This document shows positions 28,961 through 30,169 of a DNA stretch of 30,169 nucleotides, piece by piece. Below the pieces are notes generated by a model. That model saw only the letters and a program-made list of their open reading frames with translations, made no database searches and was not told the DNA's origin. The stretch comes from a virus. The DNA is taken from the IMG/VR virus record IMGVR_UViG_3300037504_000138, positions 1 to 30,169 of that record. One strand, given 5' to 3'. How positions within the stretch are numbered: position 1 is the first letter of the stretch; each line of letters opens with the position of its first letter. Both the position numbers and the translations under genes were made by a program.

Positions 28961-29169
28961 CCGTAACTCCTTCGCTCACTCTCCTAACCATGAAGCAGCT
29001 CCTAATGCTTGATCTCTACGCCCAGGGCGAGAGCCTGAAAGAGATCGGTGCGGCGGTCGGACTCCCGGCGATGCGAGTCAGCTTCCACCTCGAGGCGATC
29101 CAGAATGTCGTCGGAGCCGAAACGCTCGACGAAGCGGTCGAGCTCTACAAGGAGTGGCGCAATGGGTAG
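28957..29169 (+). CDS. Small helix-turn-helix protein
   Basis: A 70-residue protein from ATG 28957, coupled to the upstream gene. The segment LYAQGESLKEIGAAVGLPAM, then RVSFHLEAIQNVVGAETLDE, is a LuxR/sigma-region-4-type helix-turn-helix, almost the whole protein. Probably a transcription regulator of early genes. A longer in-frame start at 28816 lies inside the previous gene and is rejected. Confidence 0.65.
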   Translation: MTVTPSLTLLTMKQLLMLDLYAQGESLKEIGAAVGLPAMRVSFHLEAIQNVVGAETLDEAVELYKEWRNG

Positions 29170-29491
29170 GTCGATGTACCAGGTTGAGCAGCCGACATCG
29201 GGCGAGACGGATCTCAGGCTCGATGAGCTGACCCAGGCGGTGTATGCGCTACGGGCTGAACAGGCGAAGCAGAGCAACACCCTGCGCGTGATCCTCGGAG
29301 TGCTTCAGCGGGTCGTCACTCACTCGAAGTTTCCGCAGACGTTGACGGTTTCCGAGACCGCTGAGGTCCTCGGGGTCTCTGAGTCGTGGATACGCCAGAA
29401 TCCGGGGAGACTCCCGAGGCCGGTGCTCGACAATCCGAAACGGTACTCGACCATGCAGATCGTAGAGATGGCGAGCGGAGGTGAGAGATGA
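29162..29491 (+). CDS. Excisionase/MerR-like HTH protein
   Basis: A 109-residue protein starting inside the previous gene by eight bases. The N-terminal half is a coiled helix (LDELTQAVYALRAEQAKQSN). The C-terminal half is a winged HTH of the HTH_17 kind (TLTVSETAEVLGVSESWIRQ, then a PGRLPRPVLDNPKRYSTMQI stretch). It could be the excisionase, although it is not next to int. The stop overlaps the next ATG. Confidence 0.7.
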   Translation: MGRSMYQVEQPTSGETDLRLDELTQAVYALRAEQAKQSNTLRVILGVLQRVVTHSKFPQTLTVSETAEVLGVSESWIRQNPGRLPRPVLDNPKRYSTMQIVEMASGGER

Positions 29492-29586
29492 CCATGATCG
29501 TCGTAATGGTGATCGCGCTGTGCGTCATGGGCGCGATCTCAGGGGTGATCGAGTACCGCCGGGCGCGGGACAGGAGGAGGCAATGA
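29488..29586 (+). CDS. 32-residue single-pass membrane peptide
   Basis: Starts at ATG 29488, overlapping the HTH gene stop (ATGA), with SD GGAGGTGAGA. It has a hydrophobic segment (MIVVMVIALCVMGAISGVI) followed by a strongly basic tail (EYRRARDRRRQ). The stop overlaps the next start. Good translation signals on both sides make this small gene likely real. Function unknown. Confidence 0.6.
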   Translation: MTMIVVMVIALCVMGAISGVIEYRRARDRRRQ

Positions 29587-29897
29587 TGGAGTTCTGGCTA
29601 ATCGCAGCGGCAATAGTCGCGGGAGTTCTCTACGCTGAGTTCCTGCGACATCGGTACTGGCGGCAGTACTGGTCCGATCGAGGCTTTCCGATGACTCGCA
29701 CGAGACGCGCTATGCGAGGTATGCGCGAGCAGCAACGGGTAGGGTTCCCTCCTTCTCCCTCCCGGCATCGTCCACGCTCCTTCTCGCCCGGTTCCTCGCG
29801 CCGGGCTTTCCTCATCCGCGCCATCTACAGGGGCACGAGGCTGAGGGGAGAGGCTGCGGCGCGAGAGGCGAGTTGGAAACACGAATACCGCAACTAG
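29583..29897 (+). CDS. Small membrane protein with basic tail
   Basis: A 104-residue protein from ATG 29583 (or ATG 29586) with SD GGAGGAGG. The N-terminal membrane helix is FWLIAAAIVAGVLYAEFL. The rest is very rich in arginine, serine and proline (SPSRHRPRSFSPGSSRRAFL). A second membrane peptide directly after another suggests a pair. The arginine-rich part could be poorly conserved. Followed by the second stop-linked hairpin. Confidence 0.55.
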   Translation: MMEFWLIAAAIVAGVLYAEFLRHRYWRQYWSDRGFPMTRTRRAMRGMREQQRVGFPPSPSRHRPRSFSPGSSRRAFLIRAIYRGTRLRGEAAAREASWKHEYRN

Positions 29898-29919
29898 CCC
29901 GGTCGTTGACCGGGAGCAA
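29895..29919 (+). promoter_or_regulatory. Stop-linked hairpin element, copy 2
   Basis: Directly after TAG 29895-29897: stem CCCGGTC (29898-29904), loop GTT, stem GACCGGG (29908-29914), then AGCAA. Relative to copy 1 the inner pair changes from C-G to T-A on both sides, a compensatory change that supports an RNA hairpin. Confidence 0.5.
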
Positions 29920-29940
29920 AACCAACCCATGGAGGACAGT

Positions 29941-30126
29941 ATGGCAGAGGCAACGGTACCGCAGACGCGGACGAGGATCAATCTCAAGAGTACCTCGAAG
30001 GGCGACGTTACTTTCGACGTCACCGCAGAGGCGCCGACCCCAGAAGAGGCGCAGGCAATGCTCGAAGAGGCGATCAACAAAGTCCGCGCGACGTGTGACC
30101 AGAAGGGCCTGCGGCTAGCAGGGTAA
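29941..30126 (+). CDS. Small early protein, function unknown
   Basis: A 61-residue protein from ATG 29941, with GGAGG at 29931-29935; an in-frame ATG at 29929 has no SD of its own. Strand-like first half (TRINLKSTSKGDVTFDVTAE) and a helix (APTPEEAQAMLEEAINKVRA), so a small alpha/beta fold. Such small early proteins are common ahead of recombination or replication genes. Not recognised. Confidence 0.6.
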   Translation: MAEATVPQTRTRINLKSTSKGDVTFDVTAEAPTPEEAQAMLEEAINKVRATCDQKGLRLAG

Positions 30127-30169
30127 CGACAGGGCAGGGGAGCGGGCGAGACCCGACCGGCTCCTCTGT

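Noticed and set aside
30127-30169. A gene crossing the window ends if the sequence is circular
   Set aside because: The frame reaching position 3 is open back to 30127 but has no ATG, GTG or TTG there with an SD; circularity is not shown by repeated ends.

Overview
This window is most of the genome of a temperate, long-tailed (siphovirus-type) bacteriophage with a GC-rich genome and tightly packed genes, many joined by ATGA or TAATG stop/start overlaps. The evidence is an HK97-type head module, a tail module with tape-measure and fibre genes, a lysis module, a tyrosine integrase beside an attachment site, and a divergent repressor switch. The host cannot be named from sequence alone. It should carry a tRNA-Pro(CGG) gene matching the attachment core, and its genome is probably GC-rich.

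Layout. 1-1.6 kb: end of a replication module (a truncated gene, a DnaD/O-like initiator gene with an origin-like cluster inside it, and a zinc-ribbon protein), closed by a terminator. 1.7-2.4 kb: a sigma-region-2-like protein that may be the late regulator. 2.4-12.9 kb: packaging, head and connector genes (terminase, a portal fused to a minor head protein, protease, HK97 capsid, a glycosyltransferase/methyltransferase pair, connectors, tail tube). 12.9-20.4 kb: tail chaperones with a likely -1 frameshift, tape measure, and a 1542-residue modular fibre. 20.4-22.5 kb: small unknown genes and lysis genes (XhlA-like protein, amidase, two holin-like proteins). 22.5-26.3 kb: accessory region, locally AT-richer, with a secreted protein, a beta-helix protein carrying twelve 22-residue repeats, and small proteins. 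26.3-26.6 kb: attP, made of the 3' part of tRNA-Pro(CGG), a terminator and flanking paired direct repeats. 26.6-30.2 kb: integrase, a minus-strand lipoprotein and CI-like repressor, then rightward early genes (ribbon-helix-helix and helix-turn-helix regulators, small membrane proteins). The last 43 bases hold no gene I can support.

The most interesting signals are regulatory. A motif, GTGACTATC followed six bases later by a purine-rich GAG/SD block, precedes the first gene of every block between 2.4 and 11.9 kb (six copies, same strand), and one copy lies directly after a strong terminator. It may be a phage-specific late promoter or an RNA-level element, and the sigma-like gene just upstream is a candidate partner. 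A second element, a stop-codon-linked hairpin with a compensatory base-pair change and a conserved tail, occurs twice, 8 kb apart. The attP core is flanked by paired TTGAAC repeats with identical spacing, which look like integrase arm sites. attP lies uninterrupted in the middle of the sequence, so the contig represents free (excised or virion) phage DNA or a permuted circle, not an integrated prophage.
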